Source: Streptomyces sp. NBC_00376
GTDB lineage: Bacteria; Actinomycetota; Actinomycetes; Streptomycetales; Streptomycetaceae
Assembly: GCF_036077095.1 (NCBI RefSeq)
Contig: NZ_CP107962.1
Span: forward strand, 248,001-312,000
Reading direction: 5' to 3'
DNA length: 64,000 nucleotides
Shown piece after piece: positions 8,852-17,961 of this stretch. The notes under the pieces are model-generated. The model did not search any database. It saw only the letters and a program-made list of their open reading frames with translations, and was not told where the DNA came from. Numbering within the stretch: the stretch's first letter is position 1; every line of letters starts with the position of its first letter. The position numbers were made by a program, and so were the translations under genes.

Positions 8852-10284
8852 CGGTTGTCCTTGTGCTGGCTGCAGCAGCCGTCGTTGGTCTGGTGCCGGG
8901 TGCGCAGGGCCGCGACGGCCGCGCCGCAGAAGAAGCCCTGGCAGCGGCCGTTCATGGCCCGGGTGCGTCTGCGCAGCCCTTCCAGACTGCGCGCGGGCAC
9001 CGGGGCGTGGCAGGCGTCGCGGATCTCACCCTCGGTGACCCGTTCGCAGAAGCAGACGATGGTGCCGTAGGCGGTGTCCGCGGCAATCAGGTCGGCGTCC
9101 TGGTAGGGGCGTGTAGTGGCTTCGCCGATGTTCGGCATCCGGGGCGGAGCGGGCAGGTTGCTGCGGCTGCGGAGCCCGGCACCGGCTTCCGACAGGAGCC
9201 CGGCGACGTGTTCGGCGATGGCGATGCCCGCTGTCAGTCCGGTGGAGCGAATGCCGCCCACGAGGAGGTACCTCTGCTCGGGGGTGGCTTCGATGAGGTA
9301 GTCGTCGCGGTCGATCGCGGCGCGCAGTCCGGCGTAGCTGGCGGTGACCTCCTCGGTGAGCAGGCTCGGCATGAGCCGCGCGCCCTTGCTGAGGAGGAAG
9401 TCGTAGCCGTCCTCGGACGTGGAGGTGTCGGTGCGGTCGGTGAGGTCCTCGGCGGTGGGGCCGAGCATGACGTTGCCGTAGATCGTCGGGGAGATGAGCA
9501 CTCCCTTGCCGCGGGAGGAGGGAACCGGCAGGACGATCTTGTCGGCCTTGGGCCGTGCCAGCTTGTCGAACACGAACAGCTCGCCGCGACGGGGGGTAAC
9601 CGTGAAGCGGTCATGGCCGAAGAGCCGGTCGATCGTGTCGGCGCCGAGGCCTGCCGCGTTGACGACCCAGCGGGCTCGCACGTCGCCCTGGGCGGTGTGC
9701 AAGGTCGTCGCGTCGTCGCGCACGTCGATGCCGGTCACGGCGTGTTCGAGCAAGATCGTCGTCCCGCGTTGCCTGGCGTCGGTGGCCAGGGCGAGGTTGG
9801 TGGTCCATGTGCAGATGATGGACTCGTCGGGAACCGTCAGGCCTCCGAGCACGCCTTCGCCCAGATCGGGCAGGACCTGGTACACCTCGTCCGCGTCCAC
9901 GATGTGGCAGTGCTCGTACCCGTTGGCCTCGGCCTTTTCCTTCAGGCCAGGCAGGGCGTCGAGCTCTTCCTGGTTCCAGGCCACCAGCACGGCGCCGGTG
10001 TGCTCGACGGGGATGCCGGTGGCCTTGGCGTAGTCGCTCAGCAGGTGGTAGCCGCGAGCCACGAGCCGGGACTCCAAGGTGCCCGGTTTCGCGTCGAAGC
10101 CTGTGTGCAGGATGGCGGTGTTTGCCTTGCTGGTTCCGTCTCCGACGTCGTCGCGGGCTTCGAGCAGCGCCACGGAGACGTCGTAGCCGGACAGTTCGCG
10201 TGCGATGGCCGAGCCGACAATGCCTCCTCCGATCACCACGATGTCGAAGACCTCGGGGTGGGGACGGTGGGGGGTGGGGGTCAT
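8848..10284 (-). CDS. GlpA-like FAD-dependent dehydrogenase with BFD-type [2Fe-2S] domain
   Basis: 478 residues. A DAO/FAD domain starts with DIVVIGGGIVGSAIARELSG at about residue 14. The C-terminus has a BFD-like iron-sulfur domain with CFC and, ~32 residues later, CQGFFC. This order matches GlpA, the catalytic subunit of anaerobic glycerol-3-phosphate dehydrogenase. A longer frame reaches 11013, but the ATG at 10284 overlaps the kinase stop (ATGA) and begins right before the conserved fold. Probably oxidises the phosphorylated product of the upstream kinase. Confidence 0.8.
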   Translation of the reverse strand: MTPTPHRPHPEVFDIVVIGGGIVGSAIARELSGYDVSVALLEARDDVGDGTSKANTAILHTGFDAKPGTLESRLVARGYHLLSDYAKATGIPVEHTGAVLVAWNQEELDALPGLKEKAEANGYEHCHIVDADEVYQVLPDLGEGVLGGLTVPDESIICTWTTNLALATDARQRGTTILLEHAVTGIDVRDDATTLHTAQGDVRARWVVNAAGLGADTIDRLFGHDRFTVTPRRGELFVFDKLARPKADKIVLPVPSSRGKGVLISPTIYGNVMLGPTAEDLTDRTDTSTSEDGYDFLLSKGARLMPSLLTEEVTASYAGLRAAIDRDDYLIEATPEQRYLLVGGIRSTGLTAGIAIAEHVAGLLSEAGAGLRSRSNLPAPPRMPNIGEATTRPYQDADLIAADTAYGTIVCFCERVTEGEIRDACHAPVPARSLEGLRRRTRAMNGRCQGFFCGAAVAALRTRHQTNDGCCSQHKDNR

Positions 10285-11714
10285 GAGTGGTCTCCCTTGG
10301 TGGCACACGCCTCGGCGGCCTGTGCCCATGTGGTGCGGAACTCCTGGGCCCGGTCTTCGGACCAGCGGGGTTCGTAGACGGTCGCCGGCTGCCAGTCGCC
10401 GACGGCCTCTTCGAGGCTGATGGCGGGGTCGAGGGCGCAGCGGGCGAGCGCGGCAGCGCCGAGGGGTGTGGCGTGCGCGTTGGGGTAGATGTCGACGGGG
10501 AGCTGGGCGATGTCGGCCTGGGCCTGCATGAGGGCGGCGGAGTTGGTCAATCCGCCGTCGACGCGCAGCCGGTTCAGGGGCCGGCCGAGGTCTCGGCCGA
10601 CAAGGGCCGTCAGCTCGGTGACCTGGGCGGCTATGCCCTGGAGCACGGCCAGGATGAGGTGCTCGCGGCGGGTGGCCAGCGTGATGCCGGTGAGGGAGGC
10701 CGTGGCCTCGGAAGCCCACCACGGAGCGGCGAGTCCTGCGAATGCCGGGACGCACATGACGCCGTTGCTGTCTTTCGCGACCAGCACGTCGATTTCGGTG
10801 GCGGACTGAAGAAGACCGAGGTCCTGCAGCCAGCGCACGGCCGATGCCACGGTGTAGACCTGGCCGTCCACGCAATACAGGGTCTGCCCCGCGGCCTGCC
10901 AGGCCACCGACGTCGTTAGGCCCGCGCTGGAGCGCACGGGGTCCGATCCTGTGTTTGCCAGCAGGAACGCGCCCGTGCCATAGGTGCACTTGGCCGTGCC
11001 CTGCTCCAGGCATGCCTCGGCGACCAGAGCGGCCTGCTGGTCGACGATCAGGCCGGCCACGGGCATCTCCTGTCCGAAGGCGCGCGTGGTGCCGACCACC
11101 TCGTCGCTGCCGACGATGCGGGGCAGCCGCTCGTCGCCGAGGGAGAACAGATCAGCGAGACGCCCGTCCCACGCCGCACCGTCCAGGTCGAAGATCAGAG
11201 AACGGCTGGCGGTGGAGGCGTCGGTGACGAACTCTCCTGTCAGGTGGTGCACGAGCCAGGTGTCGGTGGTGGTCACCACCCCGTCACGGGTGAGGTTGCG
11301 GCGCAGCCACGCCATCTTGGGCGCGGAGAAGTAGGGGTCGAGAACGAGACCGGTGCGCTGCGCGATGGCCTCGCGGTGCTCGGCCAGCTCGGCACAAATG
11401 CTCTCCGCACGGCTGTCCTGCCAGACGATCGCCGGGGACAGCGGCGTTCCCGTGGCTTCGTCCCAGGCCAGGACGGTCTCTCCCTGGTTGGCCAGGGCCA
11501 CGCCGTCAATGGGCCGGCCGGCCATGCTCACGGCCCGGCGGCCGGCGGTGAGGACGGAATCGAGCAGTTCGTGCGGATTCTGCTCGACACCCCCTCCGGG
11601 CAGGTAGGCGGGGCGGATGGTCTCCTCGGCTATGGCGACCGTTCCGTCCTCGGCGTCGACAACGATGGCTTTGGTGCCCGAGGTGCCCTGGTCGATGGCG
11701 AGGATCGTGGTCAT
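10281..11714 (-). CDS. FGGY-family kinase, glycerol-kinase-like
   Basis: 477 residues with an FGGY N-domain (AIDQGTSGTKAIVVD), a NQGETVLAW segment, VWQDSR, and a C-domain ending LRVDGGLTNSAALMQ. Positions equivalent to E. coli GlpK substrate residues are Glu79, Tyr128 and Asp225, all kept, but the glycerol-binding Arg of NQRET is Gly78 here. ATP-dependent phosphorylation of glycerol or a related polyol is likely; the Arg-to-Gly change argues that the substrate may differ. Start overlaps the permease stop by ATGA. Confidence 0.8.
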   Translation of the reverse strand: MTTILAIDQGTSGTKAIVVDAEDGTVAIAEETIRPAYLPGGGVEQNPHELLDSVLTAGRRAVSMAGRPIDGVALANQGETVLAWDEATGTPLSPAIVWQDSRAESICAELAEHREAIAQRTGLVLDPYFSAPKMAWLRRNLTRDGVVTTTDTWLVHHLTGEFVTDASTASRSLIFDLDGAAWDGRLADLFSLGDERLPRIVGSDEVVGTTRAFGQEMPVAGLIVDQQAALVAEACLEQGTAKCTYGTGAFLLANTGSDPVRSSAGLTTSVAWQAAGQTLYCVDGQVYTVASAVRWLQDLGLLQSATEIDVLVAKDSNGVMCVPAFAGLAAPWWASEATASLTGITLATRREHLILAVLQGIAAQVTELTALVGRDLGRPLNRLRVDGGLTNSAALMQAQADIAQLPVDIYPNAHATPLGAAALARCALDPAISLEEAVGDWQPATVYEPRWSEDRAQEFRTTWAQAAEACATKGDHS

Positions 11715-13243
11715 CGCAGGGCCCCTTCCGTGTCGGCCGCGGAGGGTGCGGTGGCGTTGTCCAGGGCACGGTCGACGTCGGCCATGTCAGGCATGGTCAG
11801 GGCGGCGCGGCCGCGCCGGACGAGGAGCGCCGCCAGGTAGACGGCGCCGATCCCGCACAGCACCAGGACGTAGGCCCAGGGGCCGCGGAAGGAAGCGTCC
11901 CGGAAGATGAGCAGTTCGTACACCAGCCAGACCCCGGCCAGAAGCAGGACCGGGACCTCCCACCGCCCCAGGGAGAAGCCGCGCGACGGCGGCAGGGAGG
12001 AGCGCTTGGCCGCGTACATCGCGACCGTGCCGGCGTAGATGACGGCGGGCAGCAGGGTGGCGGCGGAGAACAGCTGGAACAGGGCGTCGGTGGAACGGGA
12101 GAAGACCGCGAGAACGATCTGCGCGATGAGCATCATGAACACCGTGGCGTTCAGCGGCGTCGCCGTCCGCGGGTGGATGCGCTTGAGCAGGCGCCATCCG
12201 GGGAAGCGCTCGTCCCTGGACATCGCGTAGACCAGGCGGGTTCCGCTGAGGGTGATCACCAGCCCGCAGGAGAAGATCGAGACCACGACGAGGACCAGGA
12301 GGCTCTTCCCCACCACAGACCCGAGCACGGCGGTGATCACGGTGGCCACCGGGGTGGCCGACTCGGCGGCGCCGTCGACCCGGCCGACGGCGGCGGTCAC
12401 GGCGACCAGGAAGAGAAAGCCGAGAACGCCCAGGGAGAGGACGGCCTGGACCATCGCCTTGGGGATGACGCGGGCGGGGTTCTTGGTCTCCTCCGCCAGG
12501 TTTGCCGCGGACTCGAATCCGACGATGGTGAAGGCGCCGAGCAGGAACGCCAGGGCGAAGGGGCCGGCGTGGGTTCCGCCGCCCAGACCGTAGTAGCCAC
12601 TCTCCGGGATCGTCGCGGTGTCGAACAGGTGGGCGAAGTCGAGCTTGCCGGTGAAGTAGCCCACCGCGAACAGGAGCGCCGTCAGCGTGATCATGCCGAT
12701 GAGCTGCGCTGTCACTGCCGCGCTGTTGACCTTGTGCGTGATACGCGTGGACGCGGCGACCAGCAGGGCCTGCAGCAACACCACGCCGGCCGTGATGACC
12801 CAGGCGTTCTGTGTCGTGCCGACGTACTGGAACAGCTCGGGGAGAATCGTGGAGGCGATCGTGTAGTCCACTGCGACCACGACGACCCCGAGGAAGGCGA
12901 ACGAGATCCAGCCCATGATCCAGCCCCACACGGGCCCGACGATGCGCGACACCCACTGGTAGGAGTAGCCGCTGATCGGGATGCGCGCCGCCAGCGCTCC
13001 GAAGACGAGGGCGACGCAGAGCTGGCCGATCACGGAGATCGGCCAGGCCCAGATGCCGCGCGGGCCCGAGGTGGCGAGCACCGAGCCGTAGGCCGTGAAG
13101 ATCCCTGTCGCGATCGACACGAACCCGAACGCCACGGAGAACGAGGCGTACCAGCCCAGCTCCCGCGCCATCACCTGGTTCGCCCCGCCCTGCTGTCCCT
13201 CAGCCGTTCTTGGCGCCTGAGCACCTGCTTCTGATTTGGCCAT
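11711..13243 (-). CDS. APC-family permease
   Basis: About 510 residues, strongly hydrophobic, with around 12 predicted membrane segments. The N-terminal ELGWYASFSVAFGFVSIATG and GFESAANLAEETKNPARVIPKA segments are typical of the APC amino acid/polyamine transporters. Start chosen at ATG 13243 with GAGG just upstream; the frame stays open to 13396. First gene of the operon and opposite to the DeoR gene. An APC permease is an unusual uptake partner for a polyol kinase, which usually pairs with GlpF, an ABC or an MFS system. Confidence 0.85.
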   Translation of the reverse strand: MAKSEAGAQAPRTAEGQQGGANQVMARELGWYASFSVAFGFVSIATGIFTAYGSVLATSGPRGIWAWPISVIGQLCVALVFGALAARIPISGYSYQWVSRIVGPVWGWIMGWISFAFLGVVVVAVDYTIASTILPELFQYVGTTQNAWVITAGVVLLQALLVAASTRITHKVNSAAVTAQLIGMITLTALLFAVGYFTGKLDFAHLFDTATIPESGYYGLGGGTHAGPFALAFLLGAFTIVGFESAANLAEETKNPARVIPKAMVQAVLSLGVLGFLFLVAVTAAVGRVDGAAESATPVATVITAVLGSVVGKSLLVLVVVSIFSCGLVITLSGTRLVYAMSRDERFPGWRLLKRIHPRTATPLNATVFMMLIAQIVLAVFSRSTDALFQLFSAATLLPAVIYAGTVAMYAAKRSSLPPSRGFSLGRWEVPVLLLAGVWLVYELLIFRDASFRGPWAYVLVLCGIGAVYLAALLVRRGRAALTMPDMADVDRALDNATAPSAADTEGALR

Positions 13244-13440
13244 GACCTCGTTCCCTGCTTCAGAGTGCCCCGCCGTCGCTGCGGAAGCCAGTGGGTGATC
13301 GAAGAACCGAATGCGGTCGGCATCAAGGCCCTCCTCGCAGGAATGCGCTGGAGCCTGTTCGTGGGGATGGCCGCGAGGACCCGCGGTCCGCGCCACCTCG
13401 ACGCCGGTCGACAGCCCACTCGTGACCGCTTATGTGGACT

Positions 13441-13638
13441 ATTGACTGCTGAGAGTGTGGACCCCTGCCCGTTTTCCGTCAAGGGTTAGCGCTCCCGACC
13501 TGATGAACGATCGCTGATCGCCTAGCAGAAGATGCCTTGAGCTGCGGAGAAGAATAAGTTTTTGAGGCCGTCGGCGATGTGCTCCGCACGTCACATGAGC
13601 CCTAGAATGCAGTCAGGGTTCCACAGAAACAGTCAATC
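13441..13638. promoter_or_regulatory. Inverted pair of candidate DeoR operator/promoter sites
   Basis: ATTGACTGCTGAGAGTGTGG at 13441-13460 recurs on the opposite strand at 13621-13638 as GATTGACTGTTTCTGTGG. Both point inward and sit ~160 bp apart between the divergent permease and DeoR genes. TTGACT also looks like a -35 box, and TAGAAT near 13602 could be a -10 for the regulator. Binding by the DeoR protein is inferred. Confidence 0.45.
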
Positions 13639-13652
13639 AGAGAGGGCTGGAT

Positions 13653-14414
13653 GTGCTAGCAGCCGAGCGTCACCGCAGGATCGTCGCCGAGATCGCTCGG
13701 CTCGAGTTCATCACGACGGACGACCTGACCAGCCTGCTGAGCGTCTCCCACGAGACGATCCGCAGAGACCTCGCCCTCCTCGAGCGCCGCGGCGAGCTGG
13801 CGCGTGTCCACGGAGGGGCCACCGCCGTCCGGTCACCTGTCGGGGAGGAGGCCTCCTTCAACGAGCGCAGAGGCGCTTTCCTCGCCGCGAAGCAGGCCAT
13901 CGGCCGAGCCGCAGCAGCCCTGATCGAACCCAACCAGACGGTCGTCATCGATGTCGGTACCACGGCCCTGGAGGTGGCCCGTGCTCTGCCCGCCGATCAC
14001 GCCGGCGTCATCGCCACCCCTTCCCTGCTCGTGGCCGCCGAAGTCAGCTCCCGCCCACAGGTCGTGGTCCTGGTAAGCGGCGGGCGGCTGCGCGGTGGCG
14101 ACCTGGCCTGCTCCAATGCCCAGGCCGTCGAGTTCTTCGACAATCTGCGCGCGGACGCGGTCTTCCTGGGCTCCGGAGGCATCGCCTCCTACGGACTGAC
14201 CGATTTCCACCTCGACGAAGTCGCGACGAAGCGCACCATGCTCGCCAACGCGTCCCACCGCTACGTGCTCGCCGATTCCAGCAAGTTCGGACGCACGGCC
14301 GCCCACCGCGTCTGCGAACTCGACGGCTTCGACACCCTCATCACCGACAGTCCTTGCCCGGACGGCCTGAGCGACGCCCTCGCCGCGGCGGGCAACAACA
14401 TCGTCGTGGCCTGA
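13653..14414 (+). CDS. DeoR-family transcriptional regulator (GlpR-like)
   Basis: 253 residues. N-terminal DeoR winged helix (AERHRRIVAEIARLEFITTD ... VSHETIRRDLALLERRGELARVHGG) followed by the DeoRC sugar-phosphate sensor domain (DVGTTALEVARALP, VFLGSGGIASYGLTD, ADSSKFGR). GTG start with GAGGG upstream. Divergent from the permease-kinase-dehydrogenase operon and therefore its probable repressor, released by a phosphorylated substrate. Confidence 0.88.
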   Translation: MLAAERHRRIVAEIARLEFITTDDLTSLLSVSHETIRRDLALLERRGELARVHGGATAVRSPVGEEASFNERRGAFLAAKQAIGRAAAALIEPNQTVVIDVGTTALEVARALPADHAGVIATPSLLVAAEVSSRPQVVVLVSGGRLRGGDLACSNAQAVEFFDNLRADAVFLGSGGIASYGLTDFHLDEVATKRTMLANASHRYVLADSSKFGRTAAHRVCELDGFDTLITDSPCPDGLSDALAAAGNNIVVA

Positions 14415-14655
14415 AGGCGATACAGCCAACCGCTCCCTTCGGCGCCGACAGTCCCCCTCGCCTCCGGCGCGGCAGGGGTTCTGCCCCTCTGAAGAGCGTC
14501 GCGCGGAATCCGGCCGTTGCACCACAGTCGTACAGACGATCCATCGGCACCCCCGCCTGGACCTCCCCTTGACTCCCACCGGCCACCGCATCCACAATCG
14601 CAGACAAAAACGGTCAACTTTCCACACGCCCGGGCAATCGGAGTGGCAGCGCATC

Positions 14656-14877
14656 ATGGCAGGACCGAAACCGACGCGCCGCAACCGGCCTTCCGCAGCC
14701 AAAGGCGCCGACGCAGCAGCGCAGGCGCCCGAGATCTTCGGCCGTACCGACGTCGGCCTCGCCTCGGTGGGCGCTGTCCACGGCGAGAGCTCCGCTGTCA
14801 CGATGGTCGCCGAGGTAAGCGCGCTCGCTGCCGTAGACCTTCTCGTCCAGATGAAAGCCGACGCCTTCCCACAGTGA
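14656..14877 (+). CDS. Small hypothetical protein coupled to HAD phosphatase
   Basis: About 73 residues starting MAGPKPTRRNRPSAAKGADA, with GGAG about 12 bases before the ATG. The stop overlaps the HAD gene start (GTGA). The C-terminal helix-like half (VTMVAEVSALAAVDLLVQMK) looks like the end of a larger enzyme, so this may be a truncated gene. No family recognised. Confidence 0.35.
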   Translation: MAGPKPTRRNRPSAAKGADAAAQAPEIFGRTDVGLASVGAVHGESSAVTMVAEVSALAAVDLLVQMKADAFPQ

Positions 14878-15530
14878 ACCCAGCCAACGAAATCACTTCG
14901 ATCTTCGACCTCGACGGCGTCCTGACCAGTGAGGACACGATGTCCTCACTGGTCAGAGCTCGTCTGGCAGCCCGTCCCCTCCGGTTCGCCGCGGCAATCC
15001 CACCGTTCTTGCTCGCCTCGGCAGCACCGCCCGATGGCGCGCTGAAGCCCGCGATGAACCGGGCGATCGTGGCCTTGACGCTGCGCGGAATGACCCGCAG
15101 CCAGTACGAGGAACTGGCAGCCGAGACGGGCCGGGCCATGGCAGCCCGGACAGCGGTCAGACAAGCTGTGGCAAGGTGCCAATGCGCCCGCGGTCGTGGT
15201 CCGACCGTCGTGGCGACAGCCTCGGAGGAGAACCTGGCTCGTGCATTTCTGGACGGCGTCGGGTTGCACGGCATCCCTCTGGCCGCTTCCCGGCTCGACT
15301 TCACCCCACGGGGGCCCCGACTCATCGCCCACAACGTGGGCGAAGCAAAGATCGATGCCGTCCGGGCGCTGGGGTTCGCCCCGGAGGACGCACTCCTTTA
15401 CACCGACTCGGCCAGCGACCTCCCGCTCGCCTGTATCGCCCGCCGGACCGTCACTGTCAACGCCGCCCGCCGCTCGATCGCGAAGCTCACCGACGCTTCC
15501 GCAGACATCCGCCACGAGCGCTGGCGCTGA
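14874..15530 (+). CDS. HAD-superfamily hydrolase (phosphoserine-phosphatase-like)
   Basis: About 218 residues. HAD motif I FDLDGVLTSEDT, motif II region VVATASEEN, a Lys in GEAKIDAVRALG and motif III TDSASDLPL are all present, with a helical cap between I and II. Motif I keeps both catalytic Asp residues. GTG start overlaps the previous stop. Likely a small-molecule phosphatase; being beside the kinase operon suggests a linked phosphate substrate, but this is inference. Confidence 0.75.
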   Translation: MNPANEITSIFDLDGVLTSEDTMSSLVRARLAARPLRFAAAIPPFLLASAAPPDGALKPAMNRAIVALTLRGMTRSQYEELAAETGRAMAARTAVRQAVARCQCARGRGPTVVATASEENLARAFLDGVGLHGIPLAASRLDFTPRGPRLIAHNVGEAKIDAVRALGFAPEDALLYTDSASDLPLACIARRTVTVNAARRSIAKLTDASADIRHERWR

Positions 15531-15884
15531 GGCGACACAAGCTGTCCCAGGTTTCCCTTTCCATGACCACCACTGCCGCATCCAGCAGCGAGATGGCCAT
15601 ACAACCGCCGCCCGGCCCACCAGGAAACCGAGATGCGTTGCTGGATGCGACGGCCCCGGCCGGCTGCGGAATGGCGCCTCTCCTGCGCGCCGGAGCCGAT
15701 CACGCGGCAGTCCGGGCCTGTCAATGCGGCGGTCCTGCCCTTCCGAACAGCGGCAGTCGACGTCATCGCCGATGGCCGCATGGGGCCCGGAACGGCGCCT
15801 TTCTCCTGCCCCGGTGCCGGGCGTCGAGCCGATGTCCGCCGGCGTGCAGGCCAGTGGCTTCAGGGAAGGGTTTGTAAAGTTAAC
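15531..15884. other. Gene-free stretch before ISL3 end
   Basis: About 350 bases after the HAD gene. Overlapping frames show no recognisable domain and I see no strong terminator. It ends exactly at the ISL3 terminal repeat. Confidence 0.4.
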
Positions 15885-16110
15885 GGCCCTGTCTCCCTTT
15901 CGGTGGTAACGGATGGTGGCGCTACCCGAGGAGGATGCGGTGGTGAAGCAGGGTGAAGCCTGCTCGTCCGTGCATCTGGCGTGCGATCCGCTTGGTCTTG
16001 GTGTTGACGCCCTCGGTGGGGCCGTTGCTGTACGGGAGCGTGAGCGCGGCGATCACGGCGTCGCGCTCTCGCTCCAGTCCCCAGGTGAAGACGTGGATAT
16101 GCGGCAGGTC
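15885..16110 (-). mobile_element. ISL3-family remnant: terminal repeat and transposase C-terminus
   Basis: 15885-15913 is the terminal repeat. The minus-strand frame ending at 15922 reads GLERERDAVIAALTLPYSNG, TEGVNTKTKRIARQM and GRAGFTLLHHRILLG, the conserved end of ISL3 transposases. About 60 residues remain of a protein usually near 400-500. It lies in the same orientation as the N-terminal fragment at 7310-7486, with its outer end facing the glycerol-type operon. Confidence 0.85.
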
Positions 16111-16140
16111 GGCTGCGCGGGCTGGGTGATCCAGAGTTCG

Positions 16141-16233
16141 AGTGTCGGCGACGGCGCGGCGCCCGGGCGCCGCCGGGACGCCGAGCTGACCGCCGACCTC
16201 GACGTCCTGCGCTGCTATGCCCTGCGCCCCTGA
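16141..16233 (+). pseudogene. C-terminal tail of an unknown gene
   Basis: The plus frame ending at 16233 has a plausible protein end (RRDAELTADLDVLRCYALRP) just 30 bases before the methyltransferase start, suggesting a former upstream operon partner whose body was removed together with the ISL3 element. No family can be assigned from so little. Confidence 0.3.
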
Positions 16234-16263
16234 CCCGCCCCGGCTACCCGATGGAGAACCCTG

Positions 16264-17385
16264 ATGAACACCGAGTCGGACACCGCCGAGACCTGGAACC
16301 TCTACGGCGCCCACCAAATTGCCCGGAAACTGCAGCTGCCGGAACTGGACCGGTGGGACTGGGGAATCCCGGGCACCGGCCCCGGCACCACGCCACTCGG
16401 CGAGGTAACAGGACTTCGCGTCCTTGACCTCGGCAGCGGGCTCGGCCGACACGCCGCCCACCTCGCCGCCCTGGGTGCCGACGTCACCGCCGTGGACGCC
16501 TCCCCCACCCAGCACCAGCGCGCCCTCGCCCGCTACCCGCACACCCCCGGCCTGCGCCTGGTGTGCGCAGACGCCGTGGCCCACTTGCGCGACGCCAACC
16601 CGTACGACCTCATCTACTCCGTCGGCTCCATGCCGTACCTGGACCCCGACCGCCTTCTGCCCGCCCTGGCCAACGGCCTCAAACCGGGCGGACGCCTGGT
16701 CTTCTCCGCGCTGTACACCAACTCGAACGGCACCGGGCCGTCAGCCGATGTGGCCCCGCGGCCCGAGATCCTGCGGCTGCCCGGCACCACCGAAGACCAT
16801 CCCGTGAACATGTGGGTCCTCACGCCCCGGCTGTGGAAGGATCTCCTGGCCCAGCACGGCCTCACTATGGAGGCGGTCACCGCGATCAACTCCCCGAAGC
16901 CGGACAACGCCGTCTCCTACCGGCTGTATGCCGCCCGCCGCCCGCTGAACCACAAGACCTACCTCCAGGCCCTGCAGTCCGTCGCCGCGGCCGACGAAGC
17001 CGATCTGCTGGCTGCTGTTCTGCGCGATGAGGACACCAGCATGGCCGTCAGCGCGGTGAGCCGACACCTGGACCGCCGGGCCACCGAACTGATCACCGAC
17101 CCGGCATTCACGGCATGGGCCCAGGCCATGTCCAGGGTGATCGACCAGCACGACTTTCTCACCACCCGACTCCACGAATGGCGCTTGCTCAGGACCCTCG
17201 CTCTGAGAGAGCCGTGGGCCGCCGAGGAGCTCACCGATGCCTCCGACTGGCTCCAGCGCACAGCCGTGACCACACAGATCGTCACCGCACCCGACGTCCT
17301 GCGACTACTCGCAGAACGCGGGCGGACCCGCCGAGTCCGCAATGCGGCACACCATCGACTCCATCACCTCAAGAAACCAGGCTGA
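16264..17385 (+). CDS. SAM-dependent class I methyltransferase
   Basis: 373 residues. SAM motif I is clear (RVLDLGSGLGRHAAHLAALG), followed by VTAVDAS, a YDLIYSVGSMPYLDPD acceptor-strand region and LKPGGRLVFSALY. A C-terminal ~150-residue helical extension beyond the usual ~230-residue core has no known domain. ATG with GGAGA 8 bases upstream. Substrate unknown; small-molecule methylation is most likely. Confidence 0.82.
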   Translation: MNTESDTAETWNLYGAHQIARKLQLPELDRWDWGIPGTGPGTTPLGEVTGLRVLDLGSGLGRHAAHLAALGADVTAVDASPTQHQRALARYPHTPGLRLVCADAVAHLRDANPYDLIYSVGSMPYLDPDRLLPALANGLKPGGRLVFSALYTNSNGTGPSADVAPRPEILRLPGTTEDHPVNMWVLTPRLWKDLLAQHGLTMEAVTAINSPKPDNAVSYRLYAARRPLNHKTYLQALQSVAAADEADLLAAVLRDEDTSMAVSAVSRHLDRRATELITDPAFTAWAQAMSRVIDQHDFLTTRLHEWRLLRTLALREPWAAEELTDASDWLQRTAVTTQIVTAPDVLRLLAERGRTRRVRNAAHHRLHHLKKPG

Positions 17386-17433
17386 CTTAATCCACAAGTC
17401 TTGACTATTGCTCGTTCCCCCTCCCTCCGTGCC

Positions 17434-17628
17434 TCACGGGAGCAGGGGGCACCCCTCCCGTGCGGCCCTGATGTGCTCAGGCTTCAGCGCGTCCTCGCCG
17501 TACCGGGCGGTGAACGCACGCACGCGGCCGAGGGGCGAATCTGGCGGAGGCGGCTCCTCACTCAACGTGCCGCCGAGGAGCAAGGCGCCGAACGCTGCGC
17601 CTACGTCTTGCGGGTTGTCCATGTCCAT
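17434..17628 (-). CDS. Small hypothetical protein
   Basis: About 64 residues, from MDMDNPQDVGAAFGALLLGG to a C-terminal RAFTARYGEDALKPEHIRAA. The amphipathic helices look protein-like, but there is no obvious ribosome site and the frame stays open upstream. It lies beside the repeat region and could belong to the mobile module to the right. Confidence 0.3.
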   Translation of the reverse strand: MDMDNPQDVGAAFGALLLGGTLSEEPPPPDSPLGRVRAFTARYGEDALKPEHIRAAREGCPLLP

Positions 17629-17961
17629 GCAGGGACGGTAGGCCGAGGGTCTGACAGTCGGGTGACCAGCGTCACGGGCGGGACGTCCGGACTGGCAGCG
17701 CGCTCGCTCCGTATCAGTAAGTGAGGGCGCCTCGCTCCCGACGCTCGTCGAGTGGTCGACGTCACAGCCGATTCGTCCGGACTTACGGCCCGCTCGATGG
17801 CTCTTTGTGGGTAGAGGCTCGTCGCTCATCGAGTGACCGGGGTCACGCCGAGGCGACCCTGACAAGCGGTGTCGGCGTGCTTTGAACCGTGACCCCCTAT
17901 CGGTCGATGAAAAGTGACCCCTTCCGTGATCAAGTGATCAGTCTGGCTCCATGGGAGTCAG

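Noticed and set aside
8863..10377. Long open plus-strand frame across the GlpA-like gene
   Set aside because: It mirrors a clearly coding minus-strand gene with FAD and iron-sulfur motifs; its own translation is Gly/Val-rich with no domain.
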